Positions 1 through 13,605 of a stretch of 64,000 bases of DNA are shown here, piece after piece. Source of the stretch: Eleginops maclovinus (taxonomy: Eukaryota > Chordata > Actinopteri > Perciformes > Eleginopidae); NCBI RefSeq assembly GCF_036324505.1, contig NC_086365.1:11058655-11122654 (forward strand), given 5' to 3'. Each line of letters opens with the position of its first letter. The first letter of the stretch is position 1. A program made the position numbers and the translations under genes. The notes under the pieces were generated by a model, which made no database searches, was not told the DNA's origin, and was given only the letters and a program-made list of their open reading frames with translations.

Positions 1-2084
1 CTTCATCAATCCAACATCCTTCACTGTTTCCAATTGAGTCACAACCAGATCCTCTTTGATGAGAAATATTTGTATTTTCCCTCATCAAATCCACACAGAA
101 AAACATTCCCCCGCTGCATTTGCTTGACATCAGGAATGTAATATTATTCTGTACATGCTATTTACAATGTGTATAATACAGATGTTTAAGTTAATTCAGA
201 CACCGGCTTGTATAGTTTAGAAAGCCACAGATAATATATTTAAAGCTAGGATATGTAAAACTCCTGTGTCTATGCAGGGCCCTTTAGTAACATAAAACAG
301 GGAGGTTATAGTTAGCAGATCTACAAGACACAACATTAAATATAATGTCTTAAAATCTCTATCTTGACAGTATGGGTTTCAAAACATATGAAGTACTTGC
401 TTTTAGAAAATTTGGAGATGTAGTAACTACACAAAGGGCTAGGCTATCAAACTACTTATGACTCAGCCTCAGCACATGGGCGCCAACTTTACCATGTGAG
501 CTGCCAACAAGCCCCGAGTGTCTCTCTCTGCTTTACTCCCAAGTGATATTTTTTCTGCCAATTAATCCTCTTATTATATAATATATATATAAGTCAAAAA
601 GCTTATCAGCCTGCTAACTGACAGCTAGCTCAACTCGTTAACTTGGCCGCAAACGGGAGCATGTTCAAATAGTTAATGCTCTAACAGAGGAGGAGTAAAT
701 AAAAATGGATGGTGCAACACAGCTCAACTACAAGAGCTTCCTCCATTCGATCCAGATTTCAAAGGTCAATCCTGTCAACACACTGCTCTTGTTCAGCAGA
801 ACCGCCTTATGTTTCTAACTGTGAATTCCCATTCAAAGCAAGATGTGATCGGTGCATACGTGTTCTTTCATCCAACCCACACAGTGTCAGCAGTAGGCTA
901 ACCTGCTTCACCCAGCTGTCTGACAGCAGAAATGTACTGAACCAAAACAGTGTTAATGATGGCTCAACGGGAAGAAAATCAGCAGTGTTTGTATTTAATG
1001 ATTCTTTCTCATGTGAGTGCAAACCTTTCCTGTCTAGGGTGGAAAGTGTGGTCAATCTAGCGGTAGTGAGCGACACCTCCGCACAACCCTCTGATGCAGA
1101 CCCTTTGGTCGAGCGGCCAGGTGGTCCTCAGTGTAGCTCAGGGTGTAAAGATGTCCATACCGTTTGTGGTGAATGTCTTGCCTCTGCCATTCTCCTGGCA
1201 TCTCCAAAAGTACTCCAAAGTGTCTTACAGGTGCAACTAATGAAGGCTAATGAGTTCACCCACACTCAAAGTGTGTTGTGACCCTGTTTCTACAACCTGC
1301 CTCGGATTTGGGTTAGGTTTAGTGACAGACATAAAAAAATGCTCCAAAAACAATGTCAGTGGGGATTTGCCAATCATTCCCCTAAGTTGAATGCCATATG
1401 CAAAAATAGGCGTTGATTGGAAATACTGTCAATTACACGGCCACACTGTCCAGAGAAGATATTTAAAGGCACATGCGCAAAATGAACGTTCACCTCCCAT
1501 TCTTTCCGAACGAACGGACGAATAACACATTCTTGCTTTACCCACGGATGTTTGCCAGCTTCATTTAGGGCAAATCAACAATAGTATATTGACAGTTGTA
1601 AATGCACTGCACAACTGTCGCTTTCTTCTTATCAGTGATGTATATGTGTGTTCATTTTGCAGATTAAAATAGGTTTTATTCTGTGGCGATCATTACGACG
1701 ATAGACATCTGCTGATGCTACACTTGGTGTGTGCGAGTTCTGAATCAGATATCCAATCTGCAGTGGACCCAGCGGGCTGAGCGTTTTTTGTTCCTGAGCA
1801 TAAATGTGACACGTTTGTATGCATTCATTTGAAAAATAGGCCAGTTCCCATGAGAGTCTCTATCTCTCTATCGCTCTATCTCTGCAGCCACGTCTTTTCC
1901 TGTCTGTACATTTGTTCTTGTTTTCACACATCGCTCCTCTATTTTTCTCCAACCATTCACTCATCCTGTCGCCTTTCCATCCTTTTCTCACTTACTTCCT
2001 GCTCTCCCTGCCTCCTTCTGTTTCTCCGCTCTCACACCTCGTCACTTAGTCTCTTACTAAGTGAGTCGGTCACTCACTCACTCA

Positions 2085-2086
<2 letters not shown>

Positions 2087-2134
<48 letters not shown>
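2087..2134. repeat. (CA)24 microsatellite
   Basis: Perfect CA dinucleotide run of 48 bp, preceded by a short CACT-type tract. It lies inside the SLC2A13 intron. Confidence 0.95.
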
Positions 2135-2138
<4 letters not shown>

Positions 2139-5100
2139 TGTTAATTTGCACCCACTCACTCACCAACACGAACATTTACTTCCTCGCTCAATTTCTTTCA
2201 TTGTTGCCTCACCGTGGATCCTATATAAAGTCATACTATTAAGTTACTCAATTAAATCGGCGCTCCATCAATGAGAAGCACTCTGTTCTGTCTCACGGGA
2301 GAGGGAAACCTTCCTCTCAGTTCTGCTTCACACCCTCACACACACATATATAGGTTTGTCATCACTCAACATTAACTTTTACAGCCACCTGACCGTCTCT
2401 GTCAGTCAGGCACCTTTCTTTGTTTTCTCTGGACTGAAAAAGGCAGGTTTTGAAAGGTATATTTTGACGGACCATTACCAGGGTCTATTTTAATGCAACT
2501 TCTTTAACCTGATCTGACAGTAATTTCCACCTCGAACAGTCCCTTTCCTCATGTTTATCATGATGTATTCCTTCCTTTTTTCACATATTGCTTTAATCAT
2601 TACCAAAGCTTTTTCACCTCTGCAAAGTGTCAAAGCTTTTTTAGCAATATTGACATTTTTTACAAAATTTGGGCGATTCAATGCAGGGTTTTTAACGCGC
2701 CATTTAAAAAAAGCTCTTAAAAGGTTCACGGCCAATTAAAGTAATCTTTGTTGCATTATCCAATTTTGTATGGCAATTTTGCACAATGATAAGTAACACT
2801 AGAGCAGCAGAGCGTTCCTCCTTGTTTCCATATTGCCATGATCAAACGAGCTAATGGTAGCCACTGCAGAACCTGTAGCAATTCTTACCGTATTGACTGT
2901 GTCCCTGCATTAAAACAGCATTATGATGTAGCTTGCTATGAAGTTAGAAATTGATTATGATGAACTGACAACAGTCTTGGGCGGAAAAGCAAAAAGAGAG
3001 TTTAAAATTACTAATTTGGCTCTCCCAGGAGTCCGCAGCCTTCAACATTTTTGAGTTATGTGTCAATAAATGTCAACCACGAGTCAGCGGCTACCTCTTT
3101 ACCCCCACACATGTGAGGTCTAACAGCAGGGAGCTTTTAAGTGGAAGAGGGAGATGGAGTCGAGCGTAAACATGTCTTTTATCTATTTAAATGGGAAACA
3201 GCGATCAGTCCTGTATTCATTTCCAGTATTACTTATGTACTCGTCCTTTGCAAATACTACTTCAGTTTTAATTAGAAATGTATGAAATGTAAAACTGAAA
3301 GAAGGAAATTGACAGTCTAAGCAACCAACTCTGAAAACTCAATATTTGGCTGGTGTCTGGCTGTAGGGGTTTATTTCCTTCCACTTTTAACCAGTGATAT
3401 GTGTAAATGACTACCTGTCAAGTTAGTGACATGCGTCACAAGAACTAAATACACAAACGCACCTGTGGAAAGTGTATTTTCTCCTACACCTGTCACCCTT
3501 TCAACCAATTTTCTCCCTACAGCTATCTCATATCCTCCCCCCTTCATGTGTCTCTCTCTTGTTGCATCTGTCTTTCTCCGAGGCTGACAGCTGTGTTGTC
3601 AGTCACTCTTCTTTTTAATGTGCTGAATGAGAGGTTTGGAAGGAAGCATGACAGGAGTGTGGATCAATGTTTCCATTTTCAGACTGGGGTCAGGGCCAGA
3701 TCCCACCTTCTCCTGTTCGCTTCGCACCGACGCTCCGCAGGGTCTCTTATATAAAAGCCAGTGGGTGTGTTTGTGTGTGTTTATAGGACAAAGAAAGATG
3801 ACATCTCTCTTGCTCAGTGTGTGCAAGAAATTGAGTGAAGCTCTTGTCAACCTGTCTGATGGGTCTGCACAAAGGCAGATGATCCCTCTGTTGAGGTCTA
3901 ATCAAACTTAAGTGACTTCAGTGCAAAATGAAAATGATGGATCATTACTGGATGTGCTGACCTTTGTACATGTTATCATTGGCAGTGTTAATGATGGCAA
4001 ACTTGGATTGAAAGGTTATTCTTCTCTCTGTACTGTAAATGGCTCGCGCTAACACGTACACATAGGTGCTCTTATTGAGAGCTATTTTACATTGTATTGA
4101 TAAATGAAAAAATGTGGGAGGTTAATAACCTATGTGTAGTTGGTACTTAGGGATTATATGATGCTGGTGTGACCAGGCCTTAAGTCAACTGTTTCTTTAT
4201 TTTCTTACATTTTTCCAATTTCATCTCCTCCCAAAGGTTAAGATAATTGGACCAAATCCAGTCCTGTCACACAGATTTTCAGATATCCAAGGTATTTCTC
4301 CTACTAACAGTTGTTACGGATAAACATACATTTTTCGCCAATAAAAACATATATTTTTGAGCGTTATATCAGACATCTGGAACTACCTGGGAGGTTTTTT
4401 GTGTTTTTTTAGGTCCCGCTTGGCTGCCTAGGAGTGTTTTTCTGTCACTTTGGGATTTGTGTTATTAGTTGAGAAGAAGGGAAGTGCACAGTTTTCACTT
4501 TTATCATGGGTGACAACTTGAAACGTGTACAGTTTACATAGAAATGTAATGAATGCTATCAATATCCTGGGGAAAAATAACAATAATGACACAAGAAGTT
4601 TGACTTATTGACAGTTTATATCACCACAATTGCATATCACACACTTTACTGAAGAAAAGCAGTAATTTTAGTGCTTATTTTCAGAAATAACAAAGCTGGC
4701 CCCAGAAATGAACAATCTGCCATTTTGAAGAATTTTAACAACATGCCAAAATAAATACTCTGCACATCTTGCGCCACAATGTCCTGTGTGTACTCATTAT
4801 AATGATGCATTCTCATCAAGGGAATCTTTTCCATAAGGCTTCTCAACGGCACTTCTTCTTGGATTGATCTCTTGTTCCAAAATTCCTGTTTGTCTCCAAC
4901 AGTATTTCAAAGGCAAAACCTGATTCTCCTTGCAGATGACCACATTTTTTGCAAACTTCCTGGTGCAGTGGTCAGTAAAATGATCACTTAGTTTGTGCAG
5001 GCTGTTATTCACAGTATGTATGCAGGGAGCTGGAGAAGTGCAAATTGAACACTGCAGACTGCTGAGAAAGGAAAGAGTGCTTTTACACCCACTGCTGATC

Positions 5101-6216
5101 CAAAATCACCTCATTTCTTCTTTGGGTGTACTTAAGCTTATCCGCATGCACATATTTTCTCTCTGTACGTGTCCATTTAGTACACGCATCTGATAATGTA
5201 TATCCGTTTGCAAATCTGTACAAAACCATGTGTTACATTTATCACCTGCCAAAACGTGTGCTAGTGTAGCTCACGCTTTAACCACCAGAATGGAACATCA
5301 ACATCTCCCTGTGAGACTGGACACCATGGCAGAAAAGTAAAGAGTTATTATGCAAATCCCTTAAATTGAATGTCTTTGTTTTGGGGAAGAGAGAGAACAA
5401 GAGAGTGATCATTCTTTTGAAGAGATGAAAAGCAGAATTCAAATGTATCTGTCAAGATACAGACAATGCGGGAGACTTTTACCATTATTTTCTTTTAGGG
5501 AAGCAATACCTTCTTTGTATTCCAAGGGTTTATGTGTGTGTTGAATATGGCTTGTGTGCATACCTTTGTGCGTGAGAATCAAGCACATCATTTCCATAAT
5601 GGCACATTGAGGTCCTTGCAGGTGCATGTGTCTATGTGTCCATAATGACCCCCTTACATTATAGTTACACGTTATCATATTTGAAGGGGGAAATTGACCC
5701 CATGCAGGTGTCTGTATCGTTGACCGCAGACTGTTTAGAGACTTGTTGATGATGATTGCAGGTAATCTGCCTACGTGGAGCAACATGGTGCCAGCTTCGC
5801 AAGTTTAATTATATTGTATGGGAACAGACTGAGAGAGAGAGTGGAAAGAGAGGGAACAAAGAGCTGTTGAAAGAGATTATTTATAGCTAATTGCTGACTG
5901 TTGATGAGTGGCTGGTACTCAAGTAGAGAGGCTGTGATTGAAGGATAAGTGCTTGACTCTCAAGAAGAGAAATGATGGTTAGTTTGTTGTTGACTTGTAT
6001 CAACTGATCATACCATAAATGTGTTTTTCTTTATATTTCAAGACCATAAATATATTACTTGCTTGGTAAGAATAATTCTGTAGGCGTTGTTAGTCCTTTT
6101 TTGGGCCGGACCCACTTTACATTTTACTTCTCAATAAAGTGGTTAAAAGCACTGGTTTGTAAAATACCTTTACCTGCTTTTTTGTGAGGATATTGCTACC
6201 ATCTAGTTTTGTTAGC

Positions 6217-6466
6217 TAAATATGGAAGGTGGACTGCTACTTGGAGAGGTCCCAGTTCACCTCCTAGGCCCTGCTGTGGTGCCCTTGAGCAAGGCACCGG
6301 ACACCTCCAATCCCCCCTCCCCATTGCTCCCCGGGCGCTGCACGATAGCTGCCCACTGCTCCTAGTACTAGGATGGGTTAAATGCAGAGGACTAATTTCA
6401 CTGTGTGTGCTCTGCTGTGTGCATGCATGTGACAAATAAAGAGGGTTTCATCCTCCGATTCTATCT
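6217..6466 (+). mobile_element. 5'-truncated teleost SINE copy
   Basis: About 250 bp matches, in opposite orientation, the repeat at 24666-24972. It begins at AAATATGGAA and ends in the shared tail TCCTCCGATTCTATCT. It lacks the tRNA-like head present in the second copy, so it is truncated at the 5' end. The core carries a block common in fish genomes (TTTAACCCATCC and its neighbours). It retains a roughly 20-bp segment near 6340 that the other copy has lost. The family name is not asserted. Confidence 0.7.
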
Positions 6467-6559
6467 ATGAAGCTAAAACCATTTAGCCTAGCTTAGCATT
6501 AAGACTGAAAACACAGGGAGTAAGCTTAAACGGAAGTGGAAAGAAAACTATACAATTTG

Positions 6560-6665
6560 TTAAGGGTTATTTAAGCGCGCCAGGCTAACTACTGTTTCCA
6601 GGCTTTGGGCTAAGCTAAGCTAACCTAGCCGGTAAATTACTCCAGCTATATTATTACTGAACAGA
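6560..6665 (+). repeat. Degenerate GCTAAGCTAAGCTAAC-type interspersed repeat
   Basis: The segment has a TTTCCAG block followed by GCTAAGCTAAGCTAACC and a run into AGCTATATTATTACTG. It resembles a dispersed repeat common in percomorph genomes. Related fragments occur at about 45130-45180 and 58490-58600. No ends or target duplication are visible. Confidence 0.45.
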
Positions 6666-6999
6666 CAAGGCCTATCAAGATATCAGATTTTACTACAAAC
6701 AGATTCACAATAACCAAATTAATTAAAAACAACAACAACAATATTAGCTACAGTAAAGCTGTGGAAAAGAGAAAGCAATTGGCATCATTAAAAGGATGAT
6801 CTACACAATGGTATCATGTTTGTCCTGCTGATATATTTAATAGTAACTTGATGAGGTCAGTGTTACCCCTAAGTAACGGAAACCGGCTAACTGCTAAACT
6901 GGAAATAGCTTATCTTTTAATTTGGCTTTAGTGGGATCTTTGCAGTATTAAGTATTCAACAGTTACTTATTGATTTTCTTTGGTCTTTGTGTCCCACAG

Positions 7000-9900
7000 G
7001 TACTACAGCGCCACCATCCTGCAGATGTCGGGAGTTCGAGACGACAGGCTGGCGATCTGGCTGGCTGGTCTCGCCACTCTCACTAACTTCCTGTTTACCC
7101 TGCTGGGAGTGTGGCTGGTGGAGAGGGTGGGGCGCAGGAAGCTCACCTTGGGCAGTATTATAGGTAATTCCCTCAATCGTGCCCACATTAGGTGACAAGT
7201 GATGTCTGCCAGTCATGTTTGCATGTAACATCTGTATTGTTTTTCCCACAGGTACATGTTTGAGTTTGAGTCTGCTGGCCATTGGTTTTCTGATGTCGGC
7301 CCAGAACAGTCCTCCTGTCACCTTCCACTCATTGGACCCATCTATGGCCAACTCTACCTGCTCCAAGTACCAGTGAGTATATACCCACTTTGGCTCCAAG
7401 CTAAATCCACTCAGCTACAGTATTACTGGAAAACGGCTCTGCTGTTAAAAACAAATTGAAATTGATTAGTTAAAGCCTGAAATTACTCCCACTGCCACTT
7501 GCCTCTCCAGATGTGTAAAGGAAACATTAGCTTAACAATTTTCAGACATGAAAACAATTCAATATGCAGGCGTCCAATGAGGATTGACTAGCACACGTTA
7601 CAAAATTAGATAATTTTAGGAATGTGTGTGTCATTTAAAGATTATTCTCTCCACCAGCTCTTCACTCGAGGTAATATAAAGTGTGATTTTCAGATTATGC
7701 ACAGGTCTAGATAGAAACAGAGAGCTATGGCAAGACCGCTGTTCACCCCAGAGCACTTCTGGTCTTTGCAAAAGCACTCAATGATTTTCAGGGTCACAAC
7801 ATCAATCCAGAGAGCAGGAGAGCACACTCAGTGGTGGAGTGCTTCAGAGGATGAAACCCTTCACAAAGGATATTTGCTGTTAATGTATTGCAAGTTTGGA
7901 CACATATATTAATGCACATTTTTGAGGGTATGGTTTGTGGCTGGCTAAGACATGTGCCAACTTGGAAGATCAGTTCATAACACAGATCTGTTTACAAGAT
8001 GAGATAAGGGTCAATATGCTCTCAATATTATTTATCACAAATTAGTCTGTGTCCTCTAACTAGTTTAAAAGAGTAAGTATTGTAAGTTAAAATAAACTCT
8101 ATATATTCTTCTCCCGATGCTTGGATCAGCTACAATTCACTTCATTGTTGTCATTAGCAACAAAAGGCAAACATAAACAGCACAGAGAGAGTGTTTTTCG
8201 TGTAAGCCAGAAATCAGATGCCTCCGTGTCCCAATTTACTCTCACTTACACGGACACAAGATGAAACTCGTGTGTAACGACGGCCTTTCATCACAACAAC
8301 AAACAACGCCTAATGGACTCGCTGTCCGGCACCCACACGCTGTAACACACACAGACACGGAGGTAATTTGAAGAGATGAGTGCTTTTACCACACTGTAGT
8401 GGCTTCATTGAGTTCACTTTAGTCCACATGAGCCCACACATGCCCTCGCTGACCACGGCTGCATCCAGGCAGAGCCACCTCTCATTGTGGATCAGACACC
8501 TCATTTAAGGATGTATTCAAAAGATGTTTCCAGTGGGGTTTGACTATAGCTTGCTAGCCTGGAATGACACCAACATTTGGACATTTGACCTTTAAATAAA
8601 TAAGTCTAAATTCTCAATGCTTTCTTGGTTTACTCTTGCTATTTCTATCAATTTAATCTTTAGTTTTGCACAGCACATGCAGTTAATAGGTACATCTTAG
8701 GCAAATTCAAACGTATTTGTCCCAGATGAGGACAAGATATTTAGTTTATGCTCATTTTGAAACCCCTTTTTTCGGCTGGTTTAATGCTTTAAAATAAAAA
8801 AAGATAACCTTGTGAAAACTGACGAATACACTTGTGATATTTTGCTTCAAGATAAAAGCTAAATCCAGCTATAAATCATCACAAGGTAATGCTACATGTA
8901 GACGTAGAAGACATAAAAATGAGGAAGCATTGTCCTTTTTTTATATTGAAGAGCTTAATCTTCCCAAATCTAATATAAAGCTGCTTTAGTACCATCTTGT
9001 ACAGGGCAGCTTTCCTTTGTGCTGAAAAACAGTGCTTAATAAATCCATTTTAGCCAAGGGGAAAACCATATGCCTTCATTCAATTATAAAAGACTAATAT
9101 TATACACATTTTCAAATTGCATCCTTTAAATCTAAGCTGAGTTGCTGCATGTCTCTCCTCACCTTCCCTCTCTATTTACTTCTGCTTCCCTCCGGTACTA
9201 ATACAGGGTATTATTTTCATGTGGTTGACCTCAGTGAGAAATAAGAGCAAGGTGCCCTGCACACAGGGAGGCTGCAGCCTGTAAAAATAGACCTGTGAAA
9301 CACACATTTCATGCACTTCCATTAGCATCGCAACAACAAACTGTAAGAAAAACATTGTGTTCCCTCGTGAAAACGGTGTTTGCTTCTTACATGTGGATTG
9401 CTCTTCACATAACAGACTAGCAGAGGGATAAGACGGGGTAAAGAAGTAATGATAGTGAATCCCTCAGCATTTTGCTCTTCATGAAGATTCATCACTTCCT
9501 GCAGTCCTTTTTTAATCTCATTTATGTAATGAACCAAAGTCTCAATTAAAGTGGTTGACGCCGTTTTCTATAACACCACTTTGTGAAGTAGAACAGACCG
9601 ATAACTGTTTTTCAGTTGGAGTGCAACTCAATACTGAGAAAATATGGAGTCATTGATTGACCGTGTTCAAGGTAATTAAAGGTAGCGTGTTTGGCTTCCA
9701 GGCTCTGTGAGCCATGCATGCTGGACCCTGGATGTGGTTTCTGTTACCGTGAGAACGTCTCAGCGCTCCTCACCTCCTCCTGTGTGCCAGTCAATAAGGC
9801 CTCTACGGAGCACGCAGCATGGGGCAGGTGAGTCACAGGATGCTGAGAAAGGGGTGTGTGCGTGTTTGAAGATGATGCAAATTATTTATATATATAAAGT

Positions 9901-11425
9901 TTTGGTTGAATGTGAAATACTAAGTGTGTCTTCCTTTTCCAGATGCTCCAACTCCAGCCTGATGAGAGATCAGACTTACTGGGCCTACAACTACTGCCCC
10001 ACCTCCTACTCCTGGCTGGTGTTACTGGGTCTGATGTGCTACCTTGCTGCTTTCGCGCCAGGTAATGTTGTCAGGCACCATTTAAAAAAAGCTTCAGACG
10101 TCAATCAAAAAACTCAATAAGGGAAACTAGTGCTAAAATGCTAACTCATTTCCAGGTTGCGGACTGCACCACTCAATAGCCCAGTTGTGTAGCTACTAAA
10201 CTTTCCACTGAGCCTTACCCTAACCCTGTAAATGTGTCTCTCTTTCAGGGATGGGCCCAATGCCATGGACCATCAACTCAGAGATCTACCCTCTGTGGGC
10301 GAGGAGCACAGGGAACGCCTGCGCAGCCGGGGTGAACTGGACCTTCAACATCCTGGTGTCCCTCACCTTCCTGCACCTGGCTCAGTACTTCACATACTTT
10401 GGTCAGTTGCTTGCATGCAATATTGTTAACAAGCCATTTACATGAGCTCATGTAACTTCCATCATACTCAACAGTCCTGTCAGGAACAATTACCTCCAGC
10501 CATGAACGCCGTCAGTCCTCATCCTTATTATGCAAACCTCTCAGCAGATGTTGTGTAACACCCATACATACCTCCTCCTCAAAAGCAGCATGGCGGTGAC
10601 CCCGCTGATTGATGCCCCGATGTGTTCCCAACCTTTTTCTTCGACCATACCTCCTCAGTCAACGTGGCTCAACAGCAGGTTCCTCCTCCGACAGGGAGGA
10701 ACTGACCTTTCGTGGAGCTGGAGATCGATCCATCAGGCATGATTGTGTAGGCATCCTGAGATGCAGCGGGTTAACAAACGATTTGATTTGTTAATAAAGA
10801 ATTGTGAACCGTTTCAAAGCTGAGAAACATAATGCCTTTTCCTTTGAAACGATATTTAGCATGAAGCCCTATTCAAAATGTCATTCTGCTTTGACAAGGG
10901 GAAATAGAAATAACAGCGCTCAGGAAATGTCATTAACCTCTGTCACTGTGTCTCTGTGAATACTTTGATTTTGACATGTATGGAGAATCGTTTAGGAAAC
11001 AACAGCATATTTAAGCATTTTCATTTATGGGCTCACACATCTCAATATATTGTGGGCCTTCCAATGGTAGCCGCCCCACACGGTCAGCTCCAGTGTTTAT
11101 TCTTCTGTGGTTGAGTAAAAGCATGTCTTTAGAAAACTGGACAGTGTGTTCCTTTTGTCTGTGAATGACGGTGAGTTATTTCATTTTCGTCTTCCCAGGA
11201 GCATTCTTCCTCTACTCCAGCATGGCTTTGCTGGGTTTCTTCTTCATCTATGGCTGCCTGCCGGAGACCAAAGCCAGGCGTCTGGAGGAGATCGAAGCGC
11301 TGTTCGAAAACCAGCTCTGTTCCTGCGGCGCCTCGGATTCAGACGAGGGACGACAGGTGGAATACATCCGAGTCAAAGGTTCAAACTACCATCTATCGGA
11401 CAACGACGCATCTGACGTGGATTAG
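7000..11425 (+). CDS. SLC2A13: SLC2A13 (HMIT) proton/myo-inositol cotransporter, last six coding exons
   Basis: Exons: 7000-7163, 7252-7372, 9702-9827, 9943-10061, 10249-10401, 11199-11425 (stop TAG 11423-11425). They encode the C-terminal 302 residues; earlier exons lie left of the window. The product is a 12-helix sugar-porter family H+/myo-inositol symporter of the plasma membrane. Visible marks are VERVGRR after the eighth helix, the long extracellular cysteine-rich loop ([14 protein letters not shown], then [10 protein letters not shown] and WGRC) with NST and NVS glycosylation sites, [19 protein letters not shown], a PETKA version of the usual PETKG motif, and the acidic tail ending SDNDASDVD. 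The loop is the hallmark that separates HMIT from glucose transporters. All splice sites are GT-AG and phases close. Residue agreement with the vertebrate protein, as I recall it, is high throughout. Confidence 0.96.
7373..9701 (+). other. SLC2A13: SLC2A13 intron, no further gene seen
   Basis: This 2.3-kb intron separates the exon ending in TCSKYQ from the exon starting at LCEPCMLDP. It is AT-rich. I see no exon, RNA gene or defined mobile element in it. Confidence 0.8.
10402..11198 (+). other. SLC2A13: SLC2A13 last intron, no further gene seen
   Basis: About 800 bp between the exon carrying the [11 protein letters not shown] motif and the terminal exon. No repeat or coding signal is evident. 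Confidence 0.8.
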
Positions 11426-13480
11426 CGAGAGTTAGGATGTTTCTTTAGCTTTGTTAATTTCTAAAACATGCAAAGTGTAATGTAATATTTGACTGTTTTT
11501 GTGTGTGTGAGCTGAGGAGCCACTGGTTACCCCTCAATATGAGGTGAAGAATCACAGTTTCAATGAGAAAAACGAGGGTGAACTGACACAAAATCCGAAG
11601 TCAAACCCACAAATATCTGAATTACCTAAAGTTTAAACACTGCCTTTTTCCGCACATAACTAGAACAGGAAACATGACACTGCATTTACAAAATAAAAGG
11701 GACACTTCCTCTCTTATGAAGTCCTCCAAAAAGAGGCTGCAGCTCAGTATCGTAAGATTTTGTACATTCGTTCACTAAATGTCATTTATGATTAATGTAC
11801 GTACAGTATACAACACGACACAGCAATCCTACAGCATTATGTCAGTTTCCGTTGAGAATCCATTTTAAAAAGTTCCAGTAAACGTGGTCTTAGAAACTTT
11901 TGTTGACATGACAGCAGTTGTGACCTATTGTAGATCTATAGTACCATTATGCCTTTCTATATGAAACACATCTCAGTTACATGTTGTGTTAGCTTGTAGC
12001 ATAGCACACTTATGTCAGCTCCTCATCTGATGATAGTCTGTGCTTTGAGTATTTTTTTATAAAAAAAGCAAACACCAGAGATGTACAGTATATATTGTCA
12101 GTTGGTGCCTAAACAAAACCACTCACCAATCTAGTAGCACTGAAAAGAATACAAATTCTGTTGCTATAGTTAATATTTATTATTTTGTATTACTTTAGCA
12201 TAGGCTATGCTAATTTAAGGTTTCAGGCTGGCAATCCTGTTGCTTCCCTGACTCTCAAAATTGCAGTTTTTAACATAATATGACTATGACTCCATGTTAT
12301 AAACCTAAGTGTTATCATTAATGTCCAGCAGAGGAAGTGGTAGACTTTATGTTTGAGACTTTAGGTGTATTCATCTTTTTTTATTTGTGCTAAACATGAT
12401 AATATTAGTGCCTGTGTATTGTGGAGGTCCCTGGACATCCAAACCCCTGAAGTGGATGTAATATTTCAAGACATGGTAAATATTATTTTCTATTTGTATT
12501 TATTTGACGTGTACATATTTGCATTTCAGCTGTGATGAAGTGTTTTGTAATCATTTCTGTTTTATGGTCTTTTTGTCTTCCTCCATAGCCTAATGTACAA
12601 ATAGCAGAGCATATCATGTACGTGGTACTCGTGTCAAAAGTCGAGGCTTTAGCGTAACTTGCAAATGTTGCTTTGTAGAAAAGTGTCAAATTGTGTGAGG
12701 TTACACCTTGTTAGTCAAATACACGTAGGTTTCTGTGTAGCAGCAGTTTAAACATAGACTACAGAGTGAGTTTGTGTAACAAATAAGCTAAGTGCGCTGT
12801 GACTAATATACAGGTGAAGGACAGTACATCTTTTTTGACGCGGCAGTCCAAACCCATCATGAATTGATAAGATATAATACCTCTTTTTAATAAACTTTTC
12901 AAATATGAAGCTGGTTATCAAATATCAAAGTTGAATGTTAATTATTTTTAGTATTGTCATATTAACAAATGGAAAGCGTTCATCAGTTTAAAAGGAATTA
13001 AAATGGCTTAAGAAAATGATGTGAAAGTACTGTTTTATTTAGATGATGTGTGCAGGATGAGTCGTCTTAAAACCACACGGGCTAGTTTTGTACTGAAAGT
13101 ATTATTAGTAGTAAAACACACACATGAAGCTCCACATTTTGTGTAATTAAACTTGTGTTAAACAAATATTTAGCGTGGTTGTTTCTGCTGTTGACATCCA
13201 GTTGTGTTACCTCTCCTCTTCCGCGGTGGGGAGATTTAATGTGTTCTTCTGGTGAAATCTTTGCAGTTTTTTTCTATGTGAACCAACTATGTGTGTTTCT
13301 ACCATTTACGAGGGACTACAAAAATACCAATTAAAAAAAAAACAAAGTGCTGTATAGTATATTTGATTATTGTTCAAGCTGTACATGTTTTGCTAGAGTT
13401 TATATTCTATAAAAGATGAATATCTTCATGAAACACTGGAATATGTATAAGGGGACAGAAATAAACGTATGAATCAGAGT
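11426..13480 (+). other. SLC2A13: SLC2A13 3' untranslated region
   Basis: About 2 kb of AT-rich sequence follows the stop codon. AATAAA hexamers lie at 11692-11697, 12889-12894 and 13460-13465, so alternative 3' ends are possible. The last is followed by the converging REDIC1 poly(A) signal, which sets the likely limit of the transcript. Confidence 0.6.
13460..13465 (+). terminator. SLC2A13: Candidate distal poly(A) signal of SLC2A13
   Basis: AATAAA hexamer 2 kb beyond the stop codon. It lies within about 40 bp of the opposing REDIC1 signal, so the two transcripts probably abut or overlap slightly. Confidence 0.5.
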
Positions 13481-13493
13481 AACGCCTTGGGGC

Positions 13494-13499
13494 TTTATT
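13494..13499 (-). terminator. REDIC1: Candidate poly(A) signal of REDIC1
   Basis: AATAAA on the minus strand, 107 nt beyond the REDIC1 stop codon. The position fits a short 3' UTR of about 130 nt. Confidence 0.6.
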
Positions 13500-13605
13500 T
13501 CACAATGTGTCTCAGAACAAACACTTTGAATACGCTTAAATAAAACGGTTAAAGCTTTAGAAAAAATGCACAGAACAGGCATTTTCTCTTTCTGCTTTCA
13601 TGCAT

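Larger units (their letters stand above)
1..6999 (+). other. SLC2A13: Intron of SLC2A13 (part), non-coding
   Basis: This stretch precedes the first recognisable SLC2A13 exon and is read as the right part of a long intron. It is AT-rich and contains no exon of this family that I can recognise. It holds a CA array near 2.1 kb, a truncated SINE at about 6.2-6.5 kb and a degenerate GCTAAGC-type fish repeat at about 6.56-6.66 kb. A 190-codon open frame at 709-1281 has no recognisable domain and no splice context. Everything else looks like plain intron. Confidence 0.75.
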
